A DNA stretch of 64,000 nucleotides, from positions 310,001-374,000 of the forward strand of contig NZ_MUNS01000041.1 in assembly GCF_002002705.1 (NCBI RefSeq). Reading direction: 5' to 3'. The notes under the pieces were generated by a model that saw nothing but the letters and a program-made list of their open reading frames with translations, was not told where the DNA came from and did no database searches. Made by a program: the position numbers and the translations under genes. This DNA is from Polaromonas sp. C04. GTDB taxonomy: Bacteria > Pseudomonadota > Gammaproteobacteria > Burkholderiales > Burkholderiaceae_C. This document shows, piece after piece, positions 1-8,257 of the stretch (the stretch's first letter is position 1; every line of letters starts with the position of its first letter).

Positions 1-1473
1 GCCGACGAGGTCTACGCCCGCATGCTCAAGAAACCCGCGGGCGCGCGACTGAAGCTGCTGCGGGACAGCGAGGGCGCACAAGGGCGCTTTCTGTGGGCGA
101 TCCTGCGCAACAGTTTTCACTATGCGGCCGTGCATCTGGCCACCATCGCCGAGACGGCGCGCGATGTAGATCAGGCCATGCGCTGGGGCTTCGGTATGAA
201 TCAAGGCCCGTTCGAGCTCTGGCAGGAAGCGGGCTGGCTCGAGGTGGCGAAGATGGTGCAGGAGGACATCGATGCCGGCAAGGCGCTCTCCAGGGCGCCG
301 CTGCCCGATTGGGTGTTCAACGGTCCCGTGCCAGAGGCCGGTGGCGTGCACACGGCGGCCGGTTCGTGGAGTGCCTCTGCTCAGAAATTCATAGCGCGAC
401 GTGCGCTTCCTGTTTACGCCAGGCAGCATTTTCCTGAAAAATTGCGGGGTGAATCGCTGCCCGATTTCAGGACCGCCGGAACGACGCTGCATGAGGGCGC
501 CGCGATCCGCCTGTGGACGCTGGATGAGGACCAGGATGGGCCCTCCGGTGGCCAGGTGCTGATTGCCAGCATCAAGACCAAGATGCACGCCATCAGCCCC
601 GACGTGGCCGAAGGCCTGGCGCTGGCGGTGGACCTGGCCGAGAAGGACTATCAGGGCGTGGTGATCTGGTCGGGCGACGAGCCCTTCAGCGCGGGCGCCG
701 ACCTGCAGGCCATGCTGCCGGGCTTCATGGTCGGCGGCGTCGCGGCCATCGACGAGACCGAGCATGAACTGCAGCGCATCATGCTCAAGCTGCGCTACGC
801 CAGCGTGCCGGTGGTGTCCGCCGTGCGTGGTCTGGCGCTGGGCGGCGGCTGCGAGATGGCCGTGTACTCGGCGCGCCGCGTGGTCCACATGGAAAGCTAC
901 ATCGGCCTGGTCGAAGTGGGCGTGGGCCTGGTGCCCGGCGCCGGCGGCCTGACCTATATCGCCCGCCGCGCCGCCGAGAACGCTGCCACCAGCACGGGCA
1001 AGGATCTGTTGCCGTTTTTGACTGAAGGCTTCACCGCGGCCGCCATGGCCAAGGTCGGCACCAGCGCGCTCGAATCGCGCAAGCTCGGCTATCTGCTGGA
1101 CAGCGACCTGATCGTGCCGAACAAGGACGAGCTGCTGTTCGTGGCGCTCAACGAAGCGAAGGCGATGGCGCTGGGCGGCTACCGCGCGCCGCACAAACGC
1201 CTGTTCCCGGTGGCCGGCCGCAGCGGCAAGGCCACGATCCAGGGGCAGCTCGTGAACATGCGCGACGGCGGCTTCATCAGCCAGCACGACTTTCACATCG
1301 CCAGCCTGATCGCCGGCGTGGTCACCGGCGGCGACGTGGATGCCGGCACGCTGGTGACGGAAGAGTATCTGATGACGCTGGAGCGCCGCGCCTTCGGCGC
1401 GCTGCTGGCGCACCCCAAGACCCAGGAACGCATCATGGGCATGCTCAGCACAGGAAAGCCCATACGCAACTGA
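1..1473 (+). CDS. 3-hydroxyacyl-CoA dehydrogenase / enoyl-CoA hydratase, 3' part (5' end outside window)
   Basis: The reading frame is open from the first base, and 490 residues are visible before the TGA. The first half resembles the C-terminal helical domain of 3-hydroxyacyl-CoA dehydrogenases. The second half is a crotonase domain with the oxyanion-hole elements FSAGADL and GLALGGGCEMA and a catalytic-type glutamate region (EVGVGLVPGAGG). A dehydrogenase followed by a C-terminal hydratase is the order of the roughly 800-residue FadN/FadB-like enzymes, which carry out hydration and oxidation in beta-oxidation. About 300 N-terminal residues, including the NAD-binding fold, should lie upstream of the window. 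The thiolase that completes the cycle follows at 1945, separated only by the DUF559 insertion. The family assignment is secure; the substrate range cannot be read. Confidence 0.9.
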   Translation, partial: ADEVYARMLKKPAGARLKLLRDSEGAQGRFLWAILRNSFHYAAVHLATIAETARDVDQAMRWGFGMNQGPFELWQEAGWLEVAKMVQEDIDAGKALSRAPLPDWVFNGPVPEAGGVHTAAGSWSASAQKFIARRALPVYARQHFPEKLRGESLPDFRTAGTTLHEGAAIRLWTLDEDQDGPSGGQVLIASIKTKMHAISPDVAEGLALAVDLAEKDYQGVVIWSGDEPFSAGADLQAMLPGFMVGGVAAIDETEHELQRIMLKLRYASVPVVSAVRGLALGGGCEMAVYSARRVVHMESYIGLVEVGVGLVPGAGGLTYIARRAAENAATSTGKDLLPFLTEGFTAAAMAKVGTSALESRKLGYLLDSDLIVPNKDELLFVALNEAKAMALGGYRAPHKRLFPVAGRSGKATIQGQLVNMRDGGFISQHDFHIASLIAGVVTGGDVDAGTLVTEEYLMTLERRAFGALLAHPKTQERIMGMLSTGKPIRN

Positions 1474-1484
1474 CCCTTTGCCTT

Positions 1485-1520
1485 CCTCCTTCCCCCTCTG
1501 GGGGAAGGCAGGATGGGGGC
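1485..1520 (+). repeat. Hairpin repeat (family R2), left copy flanking DUF559 gene
   Basis: The core is CTTCCCCC-TCT-GGGGGAAG, an 8-bp perfect palindrome around a 3-nt loop, followed by GGCAGGATGGGGGC. The same element occurs inverted at 1886-1922 and direct at 7021-7054. The form is REP-like: a short, intergenic, imperfectly palindromic unit with a G-rich tail. Confidence 0.85.
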
Positions 1521-1528
1521 GATACCCA

Positions 1529-1948
1529 ATGCAAAACCAGTCCACTTCAACCGCACGGACCAATGCCCGCACCTTGCGTCGCGAGATGACCGATTCCGAG
1601 CGCAAACTTTGGATCGCTTTGCGCAGCGAGCAGCTCGGCGTCAAGTTTCGGCGACAGCATCCCTTGGGGAATTACATCGCAGACTTTGCCTGCCTCGGTC
1701 CGAAGCTCATCGTTGAGCTCGACGGATCGCAGCATCAGGATCAACAAGCCTACGACGCGATGCGCGATGCGTTTTTTCGCGCACAAGGGTTCGAAGTGCT
1801 GCGCTTTCCGACGAATACACCGTTTCTCAATCTCGATGGGGTGCTTCAGGTGATTGCTGATCGCCTGGCTGCGCTGGCGGTGCCGGCCCCCATCCCAGCC
1901 TTCCCCCAGAGGGGGAAGGAGCAAAACTACCCAGGAGCTTCATCATGA
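1529..1948 (+). CDS. DUF559 domain protein (Vsr/restriction-endonuclease-like fold)
   Basis: This is a protein of about 139 residues starting at the internal ATG. The longer reading from 1478 would translate the flanking repeat (PLWGKAGWGR), so it is not preferred. The sequence fits DUF559: an N-terminal RREMTDSERKLW helix, then KFRRQHPLGNYIADF, the conserved IVELDGSQH segment and a terminal FEVLRFP strand. The family belongs to the PD-(D/E)xK nuclease-like proteins related to very-short-patch repair enzymes. The Asp in YIADF and the Glu in VELDG are the expected catalytic acids, but activity is not demonstrated. The gene splits an acyl-CoA degradation operon and is bracketed by inverted hairpin repeats. 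Its last codons come from the right repeat and its stop overlaps the thiolase start (ATGA). It looks like a small inserted unit. Confidence 0.8.
   Translation: MQNQSTSTARTNARTLRREMTDSERKLWIALRSEQLGVKFRRQHPLGNYIADFACLGPKLIVELDGSQHQDQQAYDAMRDAFFRAQGFEVLRFPTNTPFLNLDGVLQVIADRLAALAVPAPIPAFPQRGKEQNYPGASS
1886..1922 (-). repeat. Hairpin repeat (family R2), right copy, inverted
   Basis: The reverse complement matches the left copy at 1485-1520 over about 35 bases with one indel and one mismatch (GGCTGGGATGGGGGC against GGCAGGATGGGGGC). It lies inside the 3' end of the DUF559 frame, where it is translated as PIPAFPQRGKE. With the left copy it forms terminal inverted repeats around a roughly 365-bp interior. 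Confidence 0.85.
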
Positions 1949-3153
1949 GCAAACAAATTCAAGACGCCTACATCGTTGCCGCTACGCGCACCCCGATCGG
2001 CCGATCGCACCGCGGGTTCTTTCGCAACACCCGCCCGGACGACCTGCTGGCGACGGCGCTGCGTGCGGCGCTGGCGCAGGTGCCGGGGCTGGACCCGAAG
2101 GCCATTGAAGACGTGATCTGCGGCTGTGCGATCCCCGAGGCCCAGCAGGGCCTGAACGTGGCGCGCATCGGCGCCATCCTCGCGGGCCTGCCCAAGAGCG
2201 TGGGTGGCATCACCGTGAACCGCTTTTGCGCGTCGGGCCTGTCGGCCGTGCAGATGGCGGCCGACCGCATCTGCGTGGGCGAGGCCGACGTGATGATCGC
2301 CGCCGGCACCGAGAGCATGAGCATGGTGCCGATGATGGGCAACTCGCCTTCGCTCTCGCCCACGATCTTCAGCAACACCGACGATGTCGAGAGCTATGGC
2401 ATCGCCTACGGCATGGGCCTGACGGCCGAGAAGGTCGCGCAGCAGTGGAAGGTGAGTCGTAAGGCGCAGGACGAGTTCGCGTATCGGTCGCACATGAAGG
2501 CCGTCGCTGCGATGAAGGCGGGCGAGTTTACCGACGAGATCACGCCGGTGGACGTGGCCGAGCGCTCGGTGGACCTGGATTCGGCCGAAGTCAGCGTCAT
2601 CAAGCGCACCGTTAGCCTCGACGAAGGCGCGCGCCCCGACACCACCTTGGAGGACCTGGCCAGACTCAAAACCGTGTTTGCCGCGCGCGGCTCGGTCACG
2701 GCCGGCAACAGTTCGCAAACCTCGGACGGTGCGGGCGCGCTGATCCTGGCCAGCGACGCCGCCGTCAAGCGTTTCGGCCTCACGCCGCTGGCGCGCTTTG
2801 TCAGTTACGCCAGCCGCGGCGTGCCGCCGCACCTCATGGGCATCGGCCCGATCGAGGCGATTCCGGCGGCGCTGCGCTACGCCGGCCTCAAGCTCGATGA
2901 CCTGGACTGGATCGAGCTCAACGAAGCCTTTGCCGCGCAGTCGCTGGCCGTCATCAACACGCTGGGCCTCGACCCGGCCCGGGTCAATCCCATGGGCGGC
3001 GCCATCGCGCTCGGCCATCCCCTGGGGGCCACCGGGGCTATCCGTTCCGCGACAGTGGTGCATGCGCTCAAACGGCACAATAAGAAATACGGGATGGTCA
3101 CCATGTGCGTGGGTATGGGGCAGGGCGCGGCCGGCATTTTCGAGCGCGTCTGA
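1945..3153 (+). CDS. Acetyl-CoA acyltransferase (thiolase, beta-oxidation type)
   Basis: The 402-residue protein has the full set of thiolase landmarks. The nucleophile is Cys95 in NRFCASGLSA, the catalytic His is at about 358 in GHPLGATGA, and the second Cys is at about 388 in MCVGMGQGAAG. It cleaves 3-ketoacyl-CoA with CoA to release acetyl-CoA, the last step after the bifunctional enzyme encoded just upstream. The start follows GGAGC at a normal distance and overlaps the DUF559 stop. Length and motifs are normal. It could equally be called FadA/FadI type; chain-length specificity is not visible. Confidence 0.95.
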   Translation: MSKQIQDAYIVAATRTPIGRSHRGFFRNTRPDDLLATALRAALAQVPGLDPKAIEDVICGCAIPEAQQGLNVARIGAILAGLPKSVGGITVNRFCASGLSAVQMAADRICVGEADVMIAAGTESMSMVPMMGNSPSLSPTIFSNTDDVESYGIAYGMGLTAEKVAQQWKVSRKAQDEFAYRSHMKAVAAMKAGEFTDEITPVDVAERSVDLDSAEVSVIKRTVSLDEGARPDTTLEDLARLKTVFAARGSVTAGNSSQTSDGAGALILASDAAVKRFGLTPLARFVSYASRGVPPHLMGIGPIEAIPAALRYAGLKLDDLDWIELNEAFAAQSLAVINTLGLDPARVNPMGGAIALGHPLGATGAIRSATVVHALKRHNKKYGMVTMCVGMGQGAAGIFERV

Positions 3154-3205
3154 ACGCCCGGTGCCACCGCCAAGTGGCCTCTTTTTGATTCAGCAGGAGA
3201 CGAGC

Positions 3206-4015
3206 ATGAGCCGCCACGCTTTCGATGACGCCATTGCCCTGACAGCGCAGAGCGACGGCACCTGGCTCGGCCACACCAGCCCTGCCTATGCCAACATGGT
3301 CGGGCCGTTTGGCGGCATCATGGCGGCGCAGATGCTGCAGGCGGTGCTGCAGCATCCGCAGCGCCTGGGCGATCCGGTTGCGCTCACCGTGAATTTCGCG
3401 GCAGCGCTGGCGGATGGCTCCTTCACCGTGCAGGCGCGGCCCGCACGCACGAATCGCTCGACCCAGCACTGGATGATCGAGGTCCTGCAGCAGGGTCAGA
3501 CCGTGCTCACGGCCACGGCCTTCACCGCACTGCGCCGCGACACCTGGGGCGCCGACGAGCACACCATGCCCGCCGTGCCGCGGCCGCTGGATGCGCCGCT
3601 CCCGGAGCGTGCTGGCCGCGTGGAGTGGATCAACCGCTATGAGATGCGCTTTGTGGAAGGCGACTTTCCCGCCGCCTGGGACGGCCGCGACCACGGCATC
3701 AGCCGCACCCGGCTCTGGGTTCGCGACAACCCGCCACGGCCACTGGACTTTGCGTCGCTCACCGCACTGTCGGATGTATTTTTTCCGCGCATCTGGCGCC
3801 GGCGTGCCAGCCCGGTGCCGATCGGCACCGTGTCGATGACGGTGTATTTCCATGCCGATGTGGCCAGGCTGCGGGACGTGGGCGCCGGTTACCTGCTCGG
3901 CCAGGCGCAAGCCCAGGCGTTCCACCGCGGTTACTTCGACCAGACCGCGCAACTGTGGAGCGAAGCTGGCGCATTGTTGGTCACCACGCATCAAATCGTC
4001 TACTACAAGGAGTGA
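3206..4015 (+). CDS. Thioesterase family protein (double hot-dog, TesB-like)
   Basis: The 269-residue start at 3206 is preceded by AGGAGA. An N-terminal hot-dog half (GPFGGIMAAQMLQAV...ALTVNFAAAL) is followed by a second half ending GTVSMTVYFHAD...GYFDQTAQLWSEAGALL, the arrangement of TesB-like acyl-CoA thioesterases. Hydrolysis of an acyl-CoA would release CoA or trim stalled intermediates of the surrounding pathway. The gene sits 50 bp after the thiolase and 2 bp before the next SDR, so it is in the same operon. The fold is confident; the specific substrate is unknown. Confidence 0.8.
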   Translation: MSRHAFDDAIALTAQSDGTWLGHTSPAYANMVGPFGGIMAAQMLQAVLQHPQRLGDPVALTVNFAAALADGSFTVQARPARTNRSTQHWMIEVLQQGQTVLTATAFTALRRDTWGADEHTMPAVPRPLDAPLPERAGRVEWINRYEMRFVEGDFPAAWDGRDHGISRTRLWVRDNPPRPLDFASLTALSDVFFPRIWRRRASPVPIGTVSMTVYFHADVARLRDVGAGYLLGQAQAQAFHRGYFDQTAQLWSEAGALLVTTHQIVYYKE

Positions 4016-4017
4016 AT

Positions 4018-4755
4018 ATGGATAACAAAGTCGCCTTGATCATCGGCGCCGGCGACGCCACCGGCGGCGCCATTGCGCGGCGCTTTGCGCGCGAGGGCTA
4101 CACCGCCTGCGTGACGCGGCGCAGCCTGGACAAGCTGCAACCGCTGCTCGAACAGATCCGCGCCGGGGGCGGCACGGCGCACGGCTTTGCCTCGGACGCA
4201 CGCCGCGAAGAAGAGGTCGTGGCGCTGGTCGAGCAGATCGAGTCGACCATCGGGCCGATTGAGGTGCTGGTGTTCAATATCGGCGCCAATGTGCCCTGCA
4301 GCATCCTCGATGAGACTGCGCGCAAGTATTTCAAGATCTGGGAGCTGGCCTGCCTGGGCGGCTTTCTCAGTGGGCGCGAGGTGGCCAAGCGCATGGTGGC
4401 GCGCGAGGGGCGTGCGCACAAGGGCACCATCATCTTCACCGGCGCCACCGCCGGGCTGCGCGGGGGCGCCAACTTCGCGGCGTTCGCGGGTGCCAAGCAT
4501 GCCCTGCGCGCGCTGGCCCAGAGCATGGCGCGCGAACTCGGGCCGCGTGGCATCCATGTGGCGCATGTGGTGGTGGACGGTGCCATCGACACCGCCTTCA
4601 TCCGCGATACTTTCCCGCAGCGCTACGCGCTGAAGGATCAGGACGGTATCCTGAACCCGGACCACATTGCAGACAACTACTGGATGCTGCACAGCCAGCC
4701 GCGCGATGCCTGGACGCACGAGCTCGATCTGCGGCCGTGGATGGAAACCTTCTGA
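4018..4755 (+). CDS. Short-chain dehydrogenase/reductase family protein lacking the usual catalytic Tyr
   Basis: This is a 245-residue Rossmann protein. The glycine-rich nucleotide loop reads GAGDATGGAIARRF at residues ~10-23, instead of the usual TGxxxGIG. Where SDRs carry YxxxK this protein has FAGAK, so the catalytic Tyr is a Phe while the Lys remains, and the Ser region reads TGATAGLRGG. It may bind NAD(P) without classical SDR chemistry, or use another acid. It starts 2 bp after the thioesterase stop and its stop overlaps the next start (TGATG), so translation is probably coupled. The role within acyl-CoA metabolism is inferred only from its neighbours. Confidence 0.8.
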   Translation: MDNKVALIIGAGDATGGAIARRFAREGYTACVTRRSLDKLQPLLEQIRAGGGTAHGFASDARREEEVVALVEQIESTIGPIEVLVFNIGANVPCSILDETARKYFKIWELACLGGFLSGREVAKRMVAREGRAHKGTIIFTGATAGLRGGANFAAFAGAKHALRALAQSMARELGPRGIHVAHVVVDGAIDTAFIRDTFPQRYALKDQDGILNPDHIADNYWMLHSQPRDAWTHELDLRPWMETF

Positions 4756-5342
4756 TGAAAAACCTCGAGTTCTATTTCGATTTCGGCAGCCCGGCGTCCT
4801 ACCTGGCGTACACGCAATTGCCGGCCTTGTGTCGCGAGACGGGCGCCGCATTGGTGTGGAAGCCGATGCTGCTGGGCGGCGTGTTCCAGGCCACGGGCAA
4901 TCATTCGCCGGCGACGATTCCAGCCAAGGGCGCCTACACCTTTACCGACCTCGACCGCTTCGCGAGGCGCTATGGTGTGCCGCTGAAGCAAAACCCTTAT
5001 TTCCCGATCAACACCTTGACTCTCATGCGCGGTGCGGCCGGCCTGCAGTTGCGCGAACCCGCCCGCTTCGAGCCCTATATGGCGGCAGTGTTCCGCGCCA
5101 TCTGGGTCGATGCGCAGAACCTGAACGACCCGGCCACCGTCGCCGCCGTGCTGCAGGCTGCGGGCTTCGACGCCGCCGCGCTGCTGGCGTTGACGCAGGA
5201 GCCCGAGGTCAAGGACCGGCTCAAGGCCCTGACGCAGGAAGCGATCGACCGCGGCGTATTCGGCGCCCCCACTTTTTTTGCCGGCGGCCAGATGTTCTGG
5301 GGCCAGGACCGGCTCGATTTTGTAAAGGAAGCACTCCTATGA
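4755..5342 (+). CDS. 2-hydroxychromene-2-carboxylate isomerase-like protein (DsbA/GST-kappa fold)
   Basis: The 195-residue protein opens with FYFDFGSPASYLAY, the signature of the HCCA isomerase / kappa-class GST branch of the thioredoxin superfamily, and ends with GVFGAPTFFAGGQMFWGQDRL. The Ser in GSP is the family's glutathione-activating position. Characterised members isomerise 2-hydroxychromene-2-carboxylate in naphthalene breakdown, but many homologues in fatty-acid or aromatic operons have no proven substrate. No other naphthalene genes are present, so the pathway name should not be transferred. Start and stop overlap both neighbouring genes. Confidence 0.85.
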   Translation: MKNLEFYFDFGSPASYLAYTQLPALCRETGAALVWKPMLLGGVFQATGNHSPATIPAKGAYTFTDLDRFARRYGVPLKQNPYFPINTLTLMRGAAGLQLREPARFEPYMAAVFRAIWVDAQNLNDPATVAAVLQAAGFDAAALLALTQEPEVKDRLKALTQEAIDRGVFGAPTFFAGGQMFWGQDRLDFVKEALL

Positions 5343-6103
5343 GCGACATACTCACCCACATCGACGCCGGTGTGATGACCCTCACCCTGAACCGGGTGGA
5401 GAAAAAGAACTCCATCACCGCCGCCATGTACGGCGCGATGGCCGATGCGCTGGCGCAGGCCGAAGGCGATGCGGCCATCCGCGTCGTGGTGTTGCAGGGC
5501 CATGAGACCATCTTCAGCGCGGGCAACGACATTGGCGACTTCCTCAACGCGCCGCCGTCCACGCCCGAGTCGCCGGTGTTCCGCTTTCTGCGCGGCATCG
5601 CCACCTTCCCCAAGCCCCTGCTTGCTGCGGTGTGCGGTCCGGCCGTGGGCATCGGCACCACCATGCTGTTCCACTGCGACCTGGTCTGCGCGGGCGACAA
5701 CGCCGCGTTCTCGATGCCGTTCGTGAACCTGGGCCTGTGTCCCGAGGCCGCGTCGAGCCTGCTGGCGCCCCAGATGCTGGGCTACCACCGCGCGGCAGAA
5801 GCCCTGCTGCTGGGCGAGCCCTTTTATGCCGAAGCCGCACTCGACGTCGGCCTGGTGAATCGCGTGGTGCCGCCGACCGAAGCCAACACCGTGGCGCAGG
5901 CGCAGGCGCGCAAGCTCGCGGCCAAGCCGATCACGGCGCTGATCGAAACCAAGCGGCTCATGAAGAAGGGCCAGCCCGCCATTTTGATGGAGCGCATGGT
6001 GGAAGAGGGTGCGAGTTTTGGCCGCATGCTGCGCGAGCCCGCAGCGCGCGAGGCCTTCACCGCCTTCATGGAAAAGCGCAAGCCGGACTTTTCCAAAGTT
6101 TGA
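5339..6103 (+). CDS. Enoyl-CoA hydratase/isomerase family protein
   Basis: A 254-residue crotonase-fold protein. It shows FSAGNDIGDF (first oxyanion-hole peptide), AVCGPAVGIGTTML (second) and FVNLGLCPEAASS, where the ordinary hydratase Glu lies. The ATGA overlap with the previous gene places it last in the tightly coupled block 4018-6103. It probably hydrates or isomerises an enoyl-CoA. The Asn in GNDIGDF, in place of the more usual Ala-Asp, also occurs in isomerase-type members, so hydratase and isomerase are equally possible. Confidence 0.88.
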   Translation: MSDILTHIDAGVMTLTLNRVEKKNSITAAMYGAMADALAQAEGDAAIRVVVLQGHETIFSAGNDIGDFLNAPPSTPESPVFRFLRGIATFPKPLLAAVCGPAVGIGTTMLFHCDLVCAGDNAAFSMPFVNLGLCPEAASSLLAPQMLGYHRAAEALLLGEPFYAEAALDVGLVNRVVPPTEANTVAQAQARKLAAKPITALIETKRLMKKGQPAILMERMVEEGASFGRMLREPAAREAFTAFMEKRKPDFSKV

Positions 6104-6110
6104 GGAAAAT

Positions 6111-6162
6111 CAGCTCGTAGCCCTTGCCAGTCCTTCGCAGTCAGCTATTGATTTAGTAGTAA
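6111..6162 (+). repeat. Short dispersed repeat (family R3)
   Basis: The sequence begins CAGCTCGTAGCCCTTGCC and continues through TTCGCAGTCAGCTATTGAT. It shares TAGCCCTTG and a downstream AGCTAT/GCTATAAAA core with 32197-32248 and with 51981-52031 inside dapF. Here it fills the space between two operon genes. Confidence 0.7.
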
Positions 6163-6174
6163 CCAGGAGTCATC

Positions 6175-7014
6175 ATGAGCCAGCCCGGCAGCCTCAAAGG
6201 CAAAACCCTGTTCATCACCGGCGCCTCGCGCGGCATTGGCCTGGCGATCGCGAAACGCGCGGCGCATGACGGCGCCAACATCGTCGTCATCGCCAAGACC
6301 ACCGACGCGAACCCCAAGCTGCCGGGCACGATCTACAGCGCGGCCGAGGAGATCAAGGCCGCCGGCGGCCAGGCGCTGCCGCTGGCCGTGGACATCCGCG
6401 AGGAGGATGCGGTGCTGGCTGCCGTGGCGAAGGCGGTAGAGGCCTTTGGCGGCATCGACATCCTGGTCAACAACGCCAGCGCCATCAGCCTGACCGACAC
6501 CGAACACACGCCCATGAAGCGCTACGACCTGATGAACGGCATCAACGCGCGCGGCACCTACCTGTGCACCCAGGCCTGTCTGCCCGAGCTCAAGAAATCC
6601 GCCGCTGCCGGCCGCAACCCGCAGGTGCTCACGATGTCGCCGCCGTTGAGCATGAAGCCGCACTGGTTCGAGCACCACACGGCCTACACCATGGCCAAGT
6701 ACGGCATGAGCATGTGCACGCTGGGCCATGCGGGCGAGTTCAAGAAGTACGGCATCGCCGTCAACAGCCTGTGGCCGCGCACCGCCATCGCCACCGCCGC
6801 GCTGCAGATGATTCCGGGGGTCGACACCAAACTGTGCCGCAAGCCCGAGATCCTGTCGGATGCGGCCTACCTGATCCTCACGAGTCCGAGCTCGGGCACC
6901 GGCAACTTCTTCATCGACGACGTGCTGCTGGCCGCGCATGGCGTGACCGACCTGGAGAAATATTCGGTAACGCCCGGCACGAAGAATTTCATCCCCGACT
7001 TTTTTGTGGATTGA
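6175..7014 (+). CDS. SDR oxidoreductase, HSDL2-like
   Basis: The 279-residue protein carries the full classical SDR set: TGASRGIG at residues ~15-22, NNAS at ~100, and YTMAK as the catalytic Tyr-Lys pair. The long loop after the second strand (AKTTDANPKLPGTIYSAAEEI) is characteristic of hydroxysteroid-dehydrogenase-like protein 2 and its bacterial homologues, which are tied to fatty-acid metabolism. The HSDL2 name is by sequence likeness only. It follows AGGAG and a dispersed repeat and closes the acyl-CoA block. Unlike the SDR at 4018, its active site is intact. Confidence 0.88.
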   Translation: MSQPGSLKGKTLFITGASRGIGLAIAKRAAHDGANIVVIAKTTDANPKLPGTIYSAAEEIKAAGGQALPLAVDIREEDAVLAAVAKAVEAFGGIDILVNNASAISLTDTEHTPMKRYDLMNGINARGTYLCTQACLPELKKSAAAGRNPQVLTMSPPLSMKPHWFEHHTAYTMAKYGMSMCTLGHAGEFKKYGIAVNSLWPRTAIATAALQMIPGVDTKLCRKPEILSDAAYLILTSPSSGTGNFFIDDVLLAAHGVTDLEKYSVTPGTKNFIPDFFVD

Positions 7015-7020
7015 TTTGCA

Positions 7021-7054
7021 CCTTCCCCCTCTGGGGGAAGGCGGGGATGGGGGC
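7021..7054 (+). repeat. Hairpin repeat (family R2), solo copy
   Basis: The sequence starts CCTTCCCCCTCTGGGGGAAG and continues GCGGGGATGGGGGC. It is the same element as the two copies flanking the DUF559 gene, here alone and immediately after a stop codon. The hairpin could end transcription or stabilise the 3' end of the acyl-CoA operon message. Confidence 0.85.
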
Positions 7055-7101
7055 CGCATGCCACGGGCGCCGGCTCTGCGCGCTGGTGTAGCCTGGCAAC
7101 C

Positions 7102-8199
7102 ATGAGCGAAACCCTGGAGCAGGCGCGGCAATTCTTTCAGGACGGCCTCGCGCATTCCGAGGCGGGCCGGCTGGAGCAGGCCGAACGCTGTTTTGCGGCG
7201 GCGCTGTCGCTGGCGCCCGGGCGGCCTTCGGTGCTGACGAACCTGGGCGCCACACGTGTGCGGCGCGGCCATTGGGCCGACGCGCTGCCGCTGCTGGAGG
7301 AAGCATTGGTGGCCGAGCCCGACAACCTGGAGGCCTGGTCTCATCTGGGCATGGCGCACGCCGAGTTGGGCCAGATGACACCGGCCCTGCAGGCGTTCGA
7401 GCGTGCGCTGGCCATCGACCCCCGGCAGACCGGCCTGTGGAGCCGGCGTGGCAGCCTGCTGCGCGAACTGGGGCGCCTGAGCGAGGCGGCCGAATGTTTT
7501 GAGCAGGCGCTGGCGCTGGGCGCCGACCCGCAGTTGCACGGCTACTACCTGGCATCGGTGCGCGACGGGGCCGCTCCCGGCGTTGCGCCGCGCGCCTATG
7601 TGGAGTCGCTGTTCGACCGCTACGCGGATGAATTCCAGACCCATCTGGTGGGGGCGCTGCGCTATCGGGCGCACGAGGTGCTGGTGCGTGGGCTGGCGCC
7701 GCTGGGGCCGCAGCGATTTCGCTCCGTGCTCGATCTGGGTTGCGGCACGGGCCTGATCGGGCCGCTGATCAAGCCCATGGCGGACCGCGTGGACGGCGTC
7801 GACCTGTCGTCGGGCATGCTGGAACAAGCGCGTGCGTGCGGCAGCTACACCGGGCTGGTCCATGCCGATGCGGTGGATTACCTGCAGTCTGCCGGCCGCC
7901 AATACGACCTGGTGCTGGCGGCCGACGTCTTCATCTACGTGGGCGCGCTGGACGCCGTGTTTGCCGGCGCGGCGCGTGTGCTGGCGCCCGGCGGGCTGTT
8001 CGGCTTCAGCGTCGAGCTGACGGCCGACGCGCACGACCTGCGGCTGCTGCCCAGCCTGCGCTATGCGCACTCGCAGGCCTATGTGCGCCGTCTCGCGCAA
8101 GAGCATGGCTTCGAGGTGCGCGCGGCGTTCCGCGCGCCGTTGCGCGAGGAGCAGCAGCGGCCCGTCGAGGGCCTTTACGTTTACTTGCAAGGTCGTTGA
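7102..8199 (+). CDS. TPR-repeat protein with C-terminal class I methyltransferase domain
   Basis: A 365-residue protein. Residues ~1-150 are tetratricopeptide-like helical pairs (NLGATRVRRGHWADALPLLEEAL, then WSHLGMAHAELGQMTPALQAFERAL and a third unit). Residues ~205-365 form an S-adenosylmethionine-dependent methyltransferase fold with motif I VLDLGCGTG at about 209-217 and the acidic end of strand 2 in VDGVDLSSGML. The substrate is not identifiable; the TPR part probably binds a protein partner. It has its own promoter space and is not translationally coupled to its neighbours. Confidence 0.85.
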   Translation: MSETLEQARQFFQDGLAHSEAGRLEQAERCFAAALSLAPGRPSVLTNLGATRVRRGHWADALPLLEEALVAEPDNLEAWSHLGMAHAELGQMTPALQAFERALAIDPRQTGLWSRRGSLLRELGRLSEAAECFEQALALGADPQLHGYYLASVRDGAAPGVAPRAYVESLFDRYADEFQTHLVGALRYRAHEVLVRGLAPLGPQRFRSVLDLGCGTGLIGPLIKPMADRVDGVDLSSGMLEQARACGSYTGLVHADAVDYLQSAGRQYDLVLAADVFIYVGALDAVFAGAARVLAPGGLFGFSVELTADAHDLRLLPSLRYAHSQAYVRRLAQEHGFEVRAAFRAPLREEQQRPVEGLYVYLQGR

Positions 8200-8257
8200 A
8201 CGGCGCGCGCCGGCTCGCTATGATGGCTACGCGACCGGGCCGCGCCCGGGCAAAAAC

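Noticed and set aside
1478-1528. N-terminal extension of DUF559 from ATG 1478
   Set aside because: It would translate the flanking repeat; the internal ATG 1529 gives a normal family start.
4755-5342. Naphthalene-degradation enzyme
   Set aside because: The fold matches HCCA isomerase, but no other aromatic ring-cleavage gene is in the operon.
6145-8190. A 681-codon open frame on the - strand
   Set aside because: It is antisense to the HSDL2-like SDR and TPR-methyltransferase genes, is His/Arg/Gln-rich, and has no recognisable motif.
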